A stretch of DNA of 64,000 bases from NCBI GenBank assembly GCA_031546845.1, contig JAVBJT010000001.1:22088-86087 (forward strand), written 5' to 3'. Shown piece after piece: positions 8,902-16,938 of the stretch (position 1 is the stretch's first letter; every line of letters begins with the position of its first letter). The position numbers and the translations under genes are program-made. A model generated the notes under the pieces. The model made no database searches. It was not told the origin of the DNA and was given only the letters and a program-made list of their open reading frames with translations. The DNA comes from Azoarcus sp031546845. GTDB lineage: Bacteria; Pseudomonadota; Gammaproteobacteria; Burkholderiales; Rhodocyclaceae.

Positions 8902-9465
8902 ATGCTCGACGTACTTTCCCGCTGGCTTCTGTACTCCGCTTCGCTATACGCCTTGCTGACAACGGCAGCCTGCGCGGCAACAAACGCCGCCGCCGCACCC
9001 TTGCCCGAAGAGCAATTGGCGGTCGGCGCCACCGCTTGGGGCATTATCAGCTACACGCGTTGGCCGGCCGTACCAAATCCCCTGCGTGTCTGCGTTATCG
9101 GCCAGACGGCGAATGCCGAGGCAATCCGACGCTTTTCCGATTTGGTTGCCTCCGAACGGGCCAGCGTCGTTCGTGTGTTGAGCGAGGACGAAAACCCAGC
9201 CAATGCGTGCGACGTAACGTACATCGGCCAGCTCGACCAGAGCACCCTCGCCCGCCTGATCCGCCAGATCACCGGCCGGCCGGTTCTGAGCATCGGTGAA
9301 AGCAGCGATTTCTGTTCCGCCGGCGGCATGTTCTGCCTCGATGCCGTGCATACCAGCGGCGAGGCCGTGCGCTTTTCCGTCAACCTGGACGCCATCACGC
9401 GCAGCGAACTGCGCGTCAATCCCCAAGTTCTGCGGCTATCCCGTCAGTTGCAAAAGGGGAATTGA
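8902..9465 (+). CDS. yfiR: YfiR family periplasmic inhibitor of the YfiN diguanylate cyclase
   Basis: Periplasmic protein of the YfiR/DUF4154 family. In Pseudomonas YfiBNR the homologue binds the periplasmic domain of YfiN and holds the cyclase off until released. The 187-residue protein has a signal peptide (cleavage near ACAATNA), the family opening VGATAWGIISYTRWP, and VCVIGQ, VTYIGQ and PVLSIGESSDFCSAGGMFCL segments. Cys residues in the last segment and near ENPANAC fit the disulfides known in the family. Two bases separate its stop from the yfiN GTG, so the genes form an operon. Confidence 0.9.
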   Translation: MLDVLSRWLLYSASLYALLTTAACAATNAAAAPLPEEQLAVGATAWGIISYTRWPAVPNPLRVCVIGQTANAEAIRRFSDLVASERASVVRVLSEDENPANACDVTYIGQLDQSTLARLIRQITGRPVLSIGESSDFCSAGGMFCLDAVHTSGEAVRFSVNLDAITRSELRVNPQVLRLSRQLQKGN

Positions 9466-9466
9466 G

Positions 9467-10750
9467 GTGGAGCAACCAAGAACTCCGCCCCGCACCACGC
9501 TACTCGCGGCTCTGCACCGCACGCATTTCGGCTCCACTACCCTGGCGCTGACGGTTGCCGCGGGCTTGCTGCTCGTCATTACTTTTTTCACCCTGCGCAC
9601 GCAGGTCAACGAAAATCTCGGCCTGGTGGCGCGCACCGTCGCGTACGCCAGCGAAGCAGCGGTGATGTTCGGCGACGCGGCCATCGCGAACGAAATCCTT
9701 ACGCAGATTGCCGAGCGCGAACATCTGGTCGAGGCCGTCATCGTCACCGCCGAAGGCAACAAGCTGGCGCAATACGAACGCCCGCCGCGCGGCGCCCTCG
9801 ATCTATTCGGCCGGACCTTTGGGAAAATCATTTTCCCCCAATACACCGCCACCGAAATCCGGCGAGAACAGCGCGTGCTGGGCCGCATCATGCTGCGCGG
9901 CGAAGGCACCGTATTCGTCGGCTTCTTCCTGCGGGCCGTGGCCGCGGGCCTGATCAGCTTCGGCCTCGCTGTCTTTGCCGCCAGGCGCTTGGCGTCGCGC
10001 ATGGAACGGCGCATCGTGGGGCAACTCGACGCGTTGTCCTCGCTCGCCCACGCCACCAACCTGCATAAAGACTTCGAGCGCCGCATACCGGATTTCGATG
10101 TCGTCGAATTCGACCAGTTGGGCAAGGATTTCAACGCCTTGCTCGGTGAAATCCAAGCGCGTAACGCCGAACTGCTTGCGCGCCAGACCAAGCTCGAACG
10201 CGCCAACGCCTCGCTATCCCAACTCGCGCTGCACGACAGTCTGACCGGCCTGGCCAATCGAACTTATTTCCAAGAGCGCCTCGACCACACGCTGGACGAC
10301 GCTCGCCTGACAGGCGCCCGCATCGGCGTGATCTACCTGGACTGCGACCACTTCAAGGAAGTCAATGATCGCCTGGGGCATGCCGCTGGCGACACCTTAC
10401 TGATCGACATGGCCCGGCGCATTCGCGGCGCGATCCGCGACAGCGATCTCGTCGCCCGCCTCGGCGGCGACGAATTCACCGTGCTGCTCACTTCCCTGCG
10501 CGATATCGGTGACGCCACCCGCGTGGCTGAAAAAATTCTTGCCGCGATGCAAACCCCGGTTTTGCTCCAGGGCGAAAGCGCCATCCCCAGCGTCAGCATC
10601 GGCATCGCCCTCTTCCCGGAACATGCGCAAAACAGCGACGGCCTAATGCGTGCCGCCGACCGCGCCATGTACCTTGCCAAGAACGGCGGACGCGGGTGCT
10701 ATCGGATTTATACTCCCGACACCGATACTCTCGCGGAACTCGCCCCATGA
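9467..10750 (+). CDS. yfiN: YfiN-type membrane diguanylate cyclase
   Basis: Inner-membrane enzyme making c-di-GMP from two GTP, under control of YfiR and YfiB. GTG 9467 was chosen because it follows the ribosome site AAAAGGGGA and lies two bases after yfiR; the open frame extends upstream only inside yfiR. The 427 residues comprise a TM helix, a periplasmic CHASE8-like domain (NENLGLVARTVAYASEAAVMFGD...), a second TM, a HAMP-like linker and a C-terminal GGDEF domain. The motif GGDEF is intact, with the RxxD inhibitory site (RDSD) five residues before it, so the enzyme should be active and product-inhibited. The stop overlaps yfiB (ATGA). Confidence 0.93.
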   Translation: MEQPRTPPRTTLLAALHRTHFGSTTLALTVAAGLLLVITFFTLRTQVNENLGLVARTVAYASEAAVMFGDAAIANEILTQIAEREHLVEAVIVTAEGNKLAQYERPPRGALDLFGRTFGKIIFPQYTATEIRREQRVLGRIMLRGEGTVFVGFFLRAVAAGLISFGLAVFAARRLASRMERRIVGQLDALSSLAHATNLHKDFERRIPDFDVVEFDQLGKDFNALLGEIQARNAELLARQTKLERANASLSQLALHDSLTGLANRTYFQERLDHTLDDARLTGARIGVIYLDCDHFKEVNDRLGHAAGDTLLIDMARRIRGAIRDSDLVARLGGDEFTVLLTSLRDIGDATRVAEKILAAMQTPVLLQGESAIPSVSIGIALFPEHAQNSDGLMRAADRAMYLAKNGGRGCYRIYTPDTDTLAELAP

Positions 10751-11268
10751 AGCGCCACCGTCTTCCCTGGTACCGTCTAGCCCTTATGGCCCTGACCCTG
10801 GGCCTGCTCGCCGCATGCCAGACGCCGCCCCCCGCGCCGGAACCCGAACCGATCGTGCATGGGCTCACCGAGGCGCAGGTCACAGCCCTGATCACAGCCG
10901 GCTTCAATAAAACCGACGACACCAGAAGCCTGAATTTCGACGGACGCATTCTGTTCGACACGGATACCGACGCGCTCACACCAGATTCGCGCAACACCAT
11001 CCGCCGGATCGTCGACGTACTGAAATCGGTCGACGTCGACCACCTGCAGGTAGAAGGCCATGCCGACAACGTTGGCGGCCCCGCCTACAATCAAATGCTG
11101 TCGCTGCGTCGTGCCGAAACCGTGGCGCAGGAAATCGCGGGCAACGGCATTCCCAAAGAAAATATCACCGTCCGCGGCTTTGGCAACACCCGCCCGATCG
11201 CCACCAATCGATCCGAGCAAGGACGCATCCAGAACCGCCGCGTGGTCATCATCGTGCCGATGGACTGA
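10747..11268 (+). CDS. yfiB: YfiB-type OmpA-family outer-membrane lipoprotein
   Basis: A lipoprotein anchored in the outer membrane that binds peptidoglycan. In YfiBNR systems it sequesters YfiR under envelope stress and so frees YfiN. The ATG at 10747 overlaps the yfiN stop. The signal peptide ends in a lipobox (LLAAC). After a Pro-rich linker comes an OmpA C-terminal domain: FDTDTDALTPDSRNTI, VEGHADNVGGPAYNQMLSLRRAE and FGNTRPIATN, including the diaminopimelate-binding Asp and Arg positions. The order yfiR-yfiN-yfiB completes the three-part module. Confidence 0.9.
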   Translation: MKRHRLPWYRLALMALTLGLLAACQTPPPAPEPEPIVHGLTEAQVTALITAGFNKTDDTRSLNFDGRILFDTDTDALTPDSRNTIRRIVDVLKSVDVDHLQVEGHADNVGGPAYNQMLSLRRAETVAQEIAGNGIPKENITVRGFGNTRPIATNRSEQGRIQNRRVVIIVPMD

Positions 11269-11331
11269 GAGAAAAACGCTGCCCCGGCAAAAAGCGCATC
11301 ACAGCCCGCACGGAACGCTCCGCCCCACACA

Positions 11332-12237
11332 CTACAAACCGCGCGCCCAGGCTGGCCGCAAATGTGCGGCCTCGGGATCGGCGATAGCCTCGCGCACCTG
11401 CGCGAGCAAGCGTTCCTTGTCCGCGTTCAGCGTCCCCTTCAGCACCAACCAGTTGGAAGCGTGATCGGAGCGGAAAACGGTCCGGCGCAATTCGAGCCGC
11501 GCCAACAAACGCTCCATCTCGACGAACAAACCGTGTTGCGCCAACGGCCGCCAATCCGCAAACCCCGCCTGCAAGCGGGCATCCCCCTTGGGGGTGCTCA
11601 CTACCAGCGTTGCCAGATATTCCGGCTGCGTAGCGTTGACGAGCCGCGCGGAATTGTCCGCATGCTGCACACTCAACGCCTCGCCACCCAGCCCGTTTAG
11701 CAACATCACCGAACGCGTGATACCGGCCTCACCCAGCTTATCCAACGCCTCGCGCGTACTGACATGCGTTTCCCCCTTGCCGACCCGGGCCAACACCTCA
11801 TCGTCGCCCGACTCGGCGCCAAGGTAGGCAAGCCGCAATCCGGCCTCGCGCAGCGCCCGCAACTCCGCAACACTTTTCTTGCGCAGATTGCGCGCCAAAC
11901 AATAACTCGACACGCGGCGCACCGCCGGCAAATAGCACGCAATCGCCTCCAGCACGGCGAGCAGACGTCGCGTGGGCAACACCATCGCATCACCATCGGC
12001 CAGAAAAACCCGGCGCACACGCTCTCCGTAGAGTTCGCCGCAGCAGCGGATGCTCTCCATCACTTCATCTTCGCCACGGGCGCGAAAACGCTTTTGCGGC
12101 GCGGTGTACATCTCGCAAAAAGTACATTGATTCCACGAACACCCGTCGGTCAGCGGCAAAATCAAGGACTCGGCCTCGCTGGGCGGACGAAACACAGGCT
12201 CGACATAACGAATCGGGAAAACGGTATTCATGGACAT
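11332..12237 (-). CDS. Radical SAM protein of unknown substrate
   Basis: A 301-residue cytoplasmic protein with an iron-sulfur signature GCSWNQCTFCEMY near residue 32. The spacing is CX4CX2C rather than the classic CX3CX2C, a variant also seen in other uncharacterised radical SAM proteins. Further support comes from FLADGDAMVLPTRRLL and the LAYLGAESGDDEVLARVGKG segment typical of the radical SAM barrel. No SPASM-type or B12-binding domain is visible. It is convergent with yfiB (63-base gap). The substrate is unknown and the neighbours give no clear hint. Confidence 0.88.
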   Translation of the reverse strand: MSMNTVFPIRYVEPVFRPPSEAESLILPLTDGCSWNQCTFCEMYTAPQKRFRARGEDEVMESIRCCGELYGERVRRVFLADGDAMVLPTRRLLAVLEAIACYLPAVRRVSSYCLARNLRKKSVAELRALREAGLRLAYLGAESGDDEVLARVGKGETHVSTREALDKLGEAGITRSVMLLNGLGGEALSVQHADNSARLVNATQPEYLATLVVSTPKGDARLQAGFADWRPLAQHGLFVEMERLLARLELRRTVFRSDHASNWLVLKGTLNADKERLLAQVREAIADPEAAHLRPAWARGL

Positions 12238-12377
12238 TCACGGCAATTCTGTAATGACAATTTCATGACTTCGTTCGGCGTCCGATCTCTTCCCGCAACC
12301 GCCGATAGCCACACATAAATGACAAAGTCATTGAAACGTCAGCAAATGTTCATGACGCTCTCCCGGGCGGCTCGCTC

Positions 12378-13226
12378 TCATCGCGTGAGCCTCTCGCTCT
12401 CAGCAGGGGCGGCTTTGAACAGGCTCTTATACCAACCTATGAAAGGTGAAATCGACGACATCACCAAGTGGTTTATTTTTTCGCGGCCAACCACACCCGT
12501 GGCCGGAAATTCGTTTTTCGCCGGCTTATAGTAAGTACCGAATAAAACATCATATATCGGAAGATACGCAGCGAAATTTTTGTTCAGATGGGACTCATGA
12601 ATTGAATGATGGATACGGTGAAGCTGTGGCCCCGCAAAAACGGGTGTCAAAATCCCCATATTCAAACGCACGTTCAAATGGGTAAAAAACCCCCATAATG
12701 ACAAAAGAATAAAAAACTGAGGAAGAGTTATAACTTTCATATCGAAGATGACATTCATCGGCAGCCACAAAAAAAACACTCGCAGCGGCTCTTCAAGCCA
12801 GTGATGACGAATACCTGTTGTAACGTTAACGGAGCGGTCGACATGATGAAATTCATGCTGAGGCCACATGAATGGAGAGTGCTGCAAACGGTGCCACCAG
12901 TAATAGAAAAAATCAAAAATCACAATGTAAATTATTGTGCCAAGCACCATCCCAATAGTATCGTTTGGCGTTTCCAGATGAATCAGCCCCCCCCCCGCCA
13001 TATCCCGCAAGGCTTTTCCTGCATACTGAAACCCTGGCATTAACAAAGCGCTCAGCAGAACAAAAACAAACGTATATTGGATATTAAAAGCAACATGCGA
13101 AATCGGTTGGTCATTTTCTGCCTTGGCGAAAAAACCCTCCAGAGCCAAGCCTATTGCATATACAACAAATATTGACTGAATAAAAAACCATGCAGTACCT
13201 ATGGCTTCATGAAAATATTCCAGCAT
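12378..13226 (-). CDS. Sterol desaturase / fatty acid hydroxylase family membrane protein
   Basis: Integral-membrane di-iron oxygenase family (282 residues) that hydroxylates or desaturates lipids. The metal-binding histidine clusters are complete: WWHRLQH, HEFHH (WPQHEFHHVDRS) and HRIHH, plus HH in TGIRHHWLEEP. About five hydrophobic segments are visible. A strong ribosome site AAGGGGGG precedes the ATG at 13226. Base composition is more AT-rich than the neighbours, and the gene abuts an IS5-family remnant, suggesting horizontal acquisition. A run of ten G in the coding strand (12987-12996) encodes the Gly-Gly-Gly of AGGGLIH and could cause slippage frameshifts. The lipid substrate is unknown. 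Confidence 0.9.
   Translation of the reverse strand: MLEYFHEAIGTAWFFIQSIFVVYAIGLALEGFFAKAENDQPISHVAFNIQYTFVFVLLSALLMPGFQYAGKALRDMAGGGLIHLETPNDTIGMVLGTIIYIVIFDFFYYWWHRLQHSPFMWPQHEFHHVDRSVNVTTGIRHHWLEEPLRVFFLWLPMNVIFDMKVITLPQFFILLSLWGFFTHLNVRLNMGILTPVFAGPQLHRIHHSIHESHLNKNFAAYLPIYDVLFGTYYKPAKNEFPATGVVGREKINHLVMSSISPFIGWYKSLFKAAPAESERLTR
12987..12996 (-). repeat. G10 homopolymer inside the desaturase coding region
   Basis: Ten consecutive C on the plus strand, i.e. ten G in the coding strand of the desaturase gene, about a quarter of the way into the reading frame (near residue 78). In the given sequence the frame is intact (ON). Loss or gain of one G would truncate the protein before its histidine motifs. 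Confidence 0.8.
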
Positions 13227-13242
13227 ATATAACCCCCCTTTT

Positions 13243-13587
13243 TATCAGCAATTTTGCAAGCAGCCTTGCCGAGCATCAAGATGGCAAAGACGACGCAGCG
13301 CAGTCTGGCAGCAGGATTTCGGTAATCGTCCATAGTCATGGGCCAATCTTCGAAATCGATTGATTCATCCGAAGCCGCATTCGACTACCCATCGCCACGG
13401 CAACAGCACGAAGCTCTCCTTCGCCTCAAGCAATTGACGACCTGCAGGCCGATGCCTTCGTCCCAGACCGCCTGCGTCGATTCGTCTCCGGTGTATCTCT
13501 GATTCACGAAAACCACTTTCACCGCCTGGGCCCGTCGCAAACAGATATCGTTGAGGGTGTCGGTGACATGCGCTTTGCAACGCTGCT
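13243..13587 (-). pseudogene. IS5-family transposase, C-terminal remnant
   Basis: On the minus strand, one frame encodes VKVVFVNQRYTGDESTQAV and GIGLQVV, then shifts by one base to LLEAKESFVLLPWRWVVEC, then a TGA in place of the usual Trp, then NRFRRLAHDYGRLP. A third frame gives LRCVVFAILMLGKAA. These are the last ~115 residues of an IS5-group DDE transposase (GYTGD, the E-containing RRWVVER motif, RFRRLxxDYxRLP), broken by two frameshifts and one stop. The 5' part is missing. It lies directly between the hprK stop and the desaturase ribosome site, so it is an old, decayed insertion scar. Confidence 0.82.
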
Positions 13588-14526
13588 CTAGGGCCCAGCG
13601 CCGTCGGCAAGAATTTTGCGCTGGCGGTCGATGAAATCCTGTGTGGAGTCGATGCCGCGCAGTTGCAGGATGCTTGAACGCACGGCGGCTTCGAGCAGCA
13701 CGGCAAGGTTGCGGCCGGCGGCCACTGGCAGCACCACGCGGGGGACTTTGACGTCGAGGATGTCTTGCGTCTCCTGCACCATCGGCAGCCGCAAAGGATC
13801 GTCCTGGCCGGGCTGGCGGCGTTCCAGGTGGCAGATCAGGCGCAGGCGCATTTTTCGTCGGCAAGCGGTTTCGCCGAAGATGGTGCGGATGTTGAGGATG
13901 CCCAGGCCGCGCACTTCGATGAAATCCTGCAGCAGCGCGGGGCTACGGCCTTCGAGGTCGGTGGGAGTGATGCGTGCGAATTCGACGATGTCGTCGGCGA
14001 CCAAACCGTGTCCGCGGGAAATCAGCTCCAGCGCCAGTTCGGATTTACCCGCGCCGGAGTTGCCAGTAATGAACACGCCAATGCCGAGCACATCCATGAA
14101 CACGCCGTGCAGGGAGATTTTTTCGGCAAGTTCGCGCGCCAGATACAGGCGCAGCGAATCGATGACCCGCGCGGACGGCTGCGGCGTGGAAAAAAGCGCG
14201 ATGCCAGTGTTTTCGCAGGCAGTATGGATCATCGTCGGCACTTCGCAGCCGTCGGCCATGATGAGCGCCGGGGGCCGCGCGACGAGAAGATCCTCCATGT
14301 GACGGAGGACTTTTTCCTGCGACTGACGGCGCGCCCAAGCCAATTCCGCCGAGCCGATGACCTGTAGCCGCGCGGGGTGGATCAGGTTGAGATGGCCGAC
14401 CAGGTCGGCTGGCCAGATCAGTTCATCGGTGACGGCGAGCGTCGCCTCCAGCCCGCCGCAGACATGCGTCAGCTCAAGCCGCTGGCGGTGATACTCATGA
14501 AGCTGTGCGACGCTCGTTTGCCGCAT
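13588..14526 (-). CDS. hprK: HPr kinase/phosphorylase
   Basis: Bifunctional enzyme that phosphorylates a conserved Ser in HPr-type carrier proteins and removes the phosphate. In betaproteobacteria it links the PTS to nitrogen/carbon signalling, since sugar PTS genes are few. ATG 14526 (MRQTSVAQLHEY) was chosen: it has GGA upstream and overlaps ptsN by 32 bases. The open frame reaches 14580, but that extension lies wholly in ptsN. About 312 residues, with the Walker A loop GNSGAGKS (about 155-162), the family hallmark HGVFMDVLGIGVF before it, and EVRGLGILNIRTIFG after it. Confidence 0.95.
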   Translation of the reverse strand: MRQTSVAQLHEYHRQRLELTHVCGGLEATLAVTDELIWPADLVGHLNLIHPARLQVIGSAELAWARRQSQEKVLRHMEDLLVARPPALIMADGCEVPTMIHTACENTGIALFSTPQPSARVIDSLRLYLARELAEKISLHGVFMDVLGIGVFITGNSGAGKSELALELISRGHGLVADDIVEFARITPTDLEGRSPALLQDFIEVRGLGILNIRTIFGETACRRKMRLRLICHLERRQPGQDDPLRLPMVQETQDILDVKVPRVVLPVAAGRNLAVLLEAAVRSSILQLRGIDSTQDFIDRQRKILADGAGP

Positions 14527-14980
14527 CGGCGTTCCAACCGGTGAACAGGGCGTGGACGGCGTCCGCGTCGGATGCGCCAAGCAGCGCGTCGCGAAAGGCG
14601 CGGTCGCTGAACATCTGGGCGAGCTCGGACAGCAGTTGCAGGTGGGTTTCGTTGGCTTGTTCCGGCACCAGCAGCACGAACAACAGGTTGACCGGACGGC
14701 CGTCGGGGGCGTCGAACTGCACTGGATTCACCAGACGCAGGAAGGCGCCACAGGCGTCCTTCAAGCCCTTGATGCGGCCGTGCGGAATGGCGATACCCTG
14801 ACCCAGTCCGGTGGAACCGAGGCGTTCACGGGCGAACAGGCTATCGAAGACCGTGCTGCGGGCAATGCCGTGGTTGTTTTCGAACAGCAAACCCGCCTGT
14901 TCGAAGATACGTTTTTTGCTGCTGGCGTCGAAGTCGAGCAGAACGTTCGACGATGGCAGAAGTTGGGCTATCAGGCTCAT
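14495..14980 (-). CDS. ptsN: PTS IIA-Ntr regulatory protein PtsN
   Basis: EIIA-type phosphocarrier of the nitrogen-related PTS; it regulates potassium, phosphate and nitrogen metabolism by protein contacts rather than sugar transport. 161 residues with the phosphorylatable His in GIAIPHGRIKG (His67) and the family segments STGLGQGIAIPHG and PVNLLFVLLVPEQANETHLQLLSELAQMF. It overlaps hprK and follows hpf by 155 bases, the normal betaproteobacterial arrangement downstream of rpoN. Confidence 0.96.
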   Translation of the reverse strand: MSLIAQLLPSSNVLLDFDASSKKRIFEQAGLLFENNHGIARSTVFDSLFARERLGSTGLGQGIAIPHGRIKGLKDACGAFLRLVNPVQFDAPDGRPVNLLFVLLVPEQANETHLQLLSELAQMFSDRAFRDALLGASDADAVHALFTGWNADAANERRTAS

Positions 14981-15135
14981 GCGCTGCTTGGACTGCTTGC
15001 GGGCACCGCCGGGCAGGCGGGTCCGCGCGAATTCATCGGAGCCGGGGCGCGGTATGGATACGAGCGCGTCCTGGAAAGACGCGCATTATAACCACGACCC
15101 CGGCTGAAAATGACAAAGAAAAATCGGCTGGAAGC

Positions 15136-15462
15136 TCACACCTCCTCAGGGCTGTGGTGCTTGACCGAATCGCGGTTGTGGCCGTTGTTCTTCTGTTTGT
15201 ATTTGAGCACCTGGCGATCGAGCTTGTCGATCATGCTGTCGATGGCCGCATACAGGTCGCCGTCGTCGCTTTCGACGAAGATGTCCTTGCCGCGCACATG
15301 CACGGTGACTTCGGCTTTCTGTTTCAGCTTCTCCACCGAAAGAATCACGCTGACGCTGGTGACGTTGTCGAAATGGCGGATCACTCTGTCCAGCTTGGTA
15401 GTCACGTATTCGCGGAGGGCCGGCGTGACTTCGACGTGATGTCCGGTGATGTTCAGATTCAT
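15136..15462 (-). CDS. hpf: Ribosome hibernation promoting factor (short HPF/YfiA type)
   Basis: Binds the 30S subunit in stationary phase to dimerise or inactivate ribosomes. The ATG at 15462 follows AGGAG and gives MNLNITGHHVEVTPALREYV, the standard family start; the frame open to 15528 is an upstream extension into rpoN. 108 residues with KLDRVIRHFDNV, VHVRGKDIFVESDDGDLYAAIDSMIDKLDRQVLKYK, and a short tail, matching the short form without the long-HPF dimerisation domain. It sits 19 bases after rpoN. Confidence 0.95.
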   Translation of the reverse strand: MNLNITGHHVEVTPALREYVTTKLDRVIRHFDNVTSVSVILSVEKLKQKAEVTVHVRGKDIFVESDDGDLYAAIDSMIDKLDRQVLKYKQKNNGHNRDSVKHHSPEEV

Positions 15463-15481
15463 GATGACTCCTGTGTGCTCT

Positions 15482-16927
15482 TCAGATCGTTTTGCGCAGA
15501 CTGACCGGCGGGATATTGAGCGACTCACGGTACTTCGCGATGGTGCGCCGTGCGACGACGATACCCTGCTGGCCTAACAGATCGGCTATTTTCGCGTCGG
15601 ACAGGGGTTTTTTCCTGTCCTCGGCCTCCACCAACTGGCGAATCAGCGCGCGAATCGCCGTGGAGGAAGCCGCGCCACCGGTATCGGTGGCAACGTGGCT
15701 GCCGAAAAAATATTTGAGCTCGAAAACGCCGCGTGGTGTGGCCATGAATTTCTGCGTGGTCACGCGGGATACGGTGGATTCATGGAGTTCGAGTTGATCC
15801 GCGATTTCTCGAAGTGTCAGTGGCCGCATGGCCACCTCCCCATGATCGAAGAACTGCCGCTGCTGGTCAACGATGGCCTGGGAGACGCGCAGGATGGTAT
15901 CGAAGCGCTGCTGCACGTTCTTGATCAACCAGCGCGCTTCCTGCAACTGGCCGGGCAGGCCGCCGTTCTGGCCGCGGTTGTGTTGCAGGATGCTGGCGTA
16001 GAGCTGATTGACGCGCAAGCGCGGCATGGCCTCCGCGTTGAGCGCGACCGTCCACCGTCCGCGCAGCTTGCGCACGACCACATCGGGCAACACGTAGCGG
16101 GTTTCCTCGGCGGAGTGCTGGGTGCCGGGGTGCGGATCGAGGCTGCGGATCAGCGCGTGGGCGGCGCGCAGCGCCTCGTCGTTGCAGCCGGTGAGTTTCT
16201 TGAGGCGGACGAAGTTGCGCTCGGCAAGCAGTTCGAGATGCTGATTGACGACGAGCAAGGCAAGATCACGCGTGGAGTCCGCGGGCATCGCCTTCAGTTG
16301 CAGGCTCAGGCATTCCTGCGGCGTACGCGCGCCGATACCAGCGGGGTCGAGGCTCTGCACGTGGCACAGGGCGATATTCAATTCGTCCAGTTCCACTTCC
16401 AGCTCGGGCAACAGCAGCGCAAGCAACTCTTCCAAATCTTGATACAGGTAGCCGTCGTCGTCGAGCGCCTCGATCAGAAAGCGGACAAGCGCGCGATCGC
16501 GATCGGACAGCGGCGACAGCGCGACCTGCTGGTCGAGATAGTCGCGTAGCGAGGTGCCGGCGGCCTGGAATTCCTGAAAATCGTTATCGTCGTCGTCGCT
16601 GCGCGGGGCGCCCGAGCCGGTGCCGGACCAATCCATGCTCTCGCCGAAATCGGCAGATTCGTTGCTGTCTGCATGGTGTTCGCGCTCACCGTCCGCGGCG
16701 GACGCCTCGCCGTTTTCCGGCTGGGTCGTGGCGGTGGAGGTGGCACCGGGCGGCGGAATGAAATCGCCGCCGCCGTCCTCGCGTTCGAGCATCGGGTTTT
16801 CGAGCAGGAAGCGTTCGATTTCCTGGTTCAACTCCAGCGTCGACAACTGCAGCAGTTTGATCGACTGCTGTAGCTGCGGAGTAAGCGTCAGGTGCTGCGA
16901 GAGCTTGAGCTGGAGGGTGGGCTTCAT
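15482..16927 (-). CDS. rpoN: RNA polymerase sigma-54 factor RpoN
   Basis: Alternative sigma factor that recognises GG(-24)/GC(-12) promoters and needs an AAA+ activator. 481 residues. Region I is Gln/Leu-rich (MKPTLQLKLSQHLTLTPQLQQSIKLLQLST); then an acidic variable region (about 60-120), a core-binding domain, the helix-turn-helix region (LRLREIADQLELHESTVSRVT) and the RpoN box ARRTIAKYR near the C-terminus. It lies 11 bases after lptB. One likely target promoter in this window is upstream of the PEP-CTERM gene at 42044. Confidence 0.97.
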   Translation of the reverse strand: MKPTLQLKLSQHLTLTPQLQQSIKLLQLSTLELNQEIERFLLENPMLEREDGGGDFIPPPGATSTATTQPENGEASAADGEREHHADSNESADFGESMDWSGTGSGAPRSDDDDNDFQEFQAAGTSLRDYLDQQVALSPLSDRDRALVRFLIEALDDDGYLYQDLEELLALLLPELEVELDELNIALCHVQSLDPAGIGARTPQECLSLQLKAMPADSTRDLALLVVNQHLELLAERNFVRLKKLTGCNDEALRAAHALIRSLDPHPGTQHSAEETRYVLPDVVVRKLRGRWTVALNAEAMPRLRVNQLYASILQHNRGQNGGLPGQLQEARWLIKNVQQRFDTILRVSQAIVDQQRQFFDHGEVAMRPLTLREIADQLELHESTVSRVTTQKFMATPRGVFELKYFFGSHVATDTGGAASSTAIRALIRQLVEAEDRKKPLSDAKIADLLGQQGIVVARRTIAKYRESLNIPPVSLRKTI

Positions 16928-16938
16928 GCGCTAACGGT

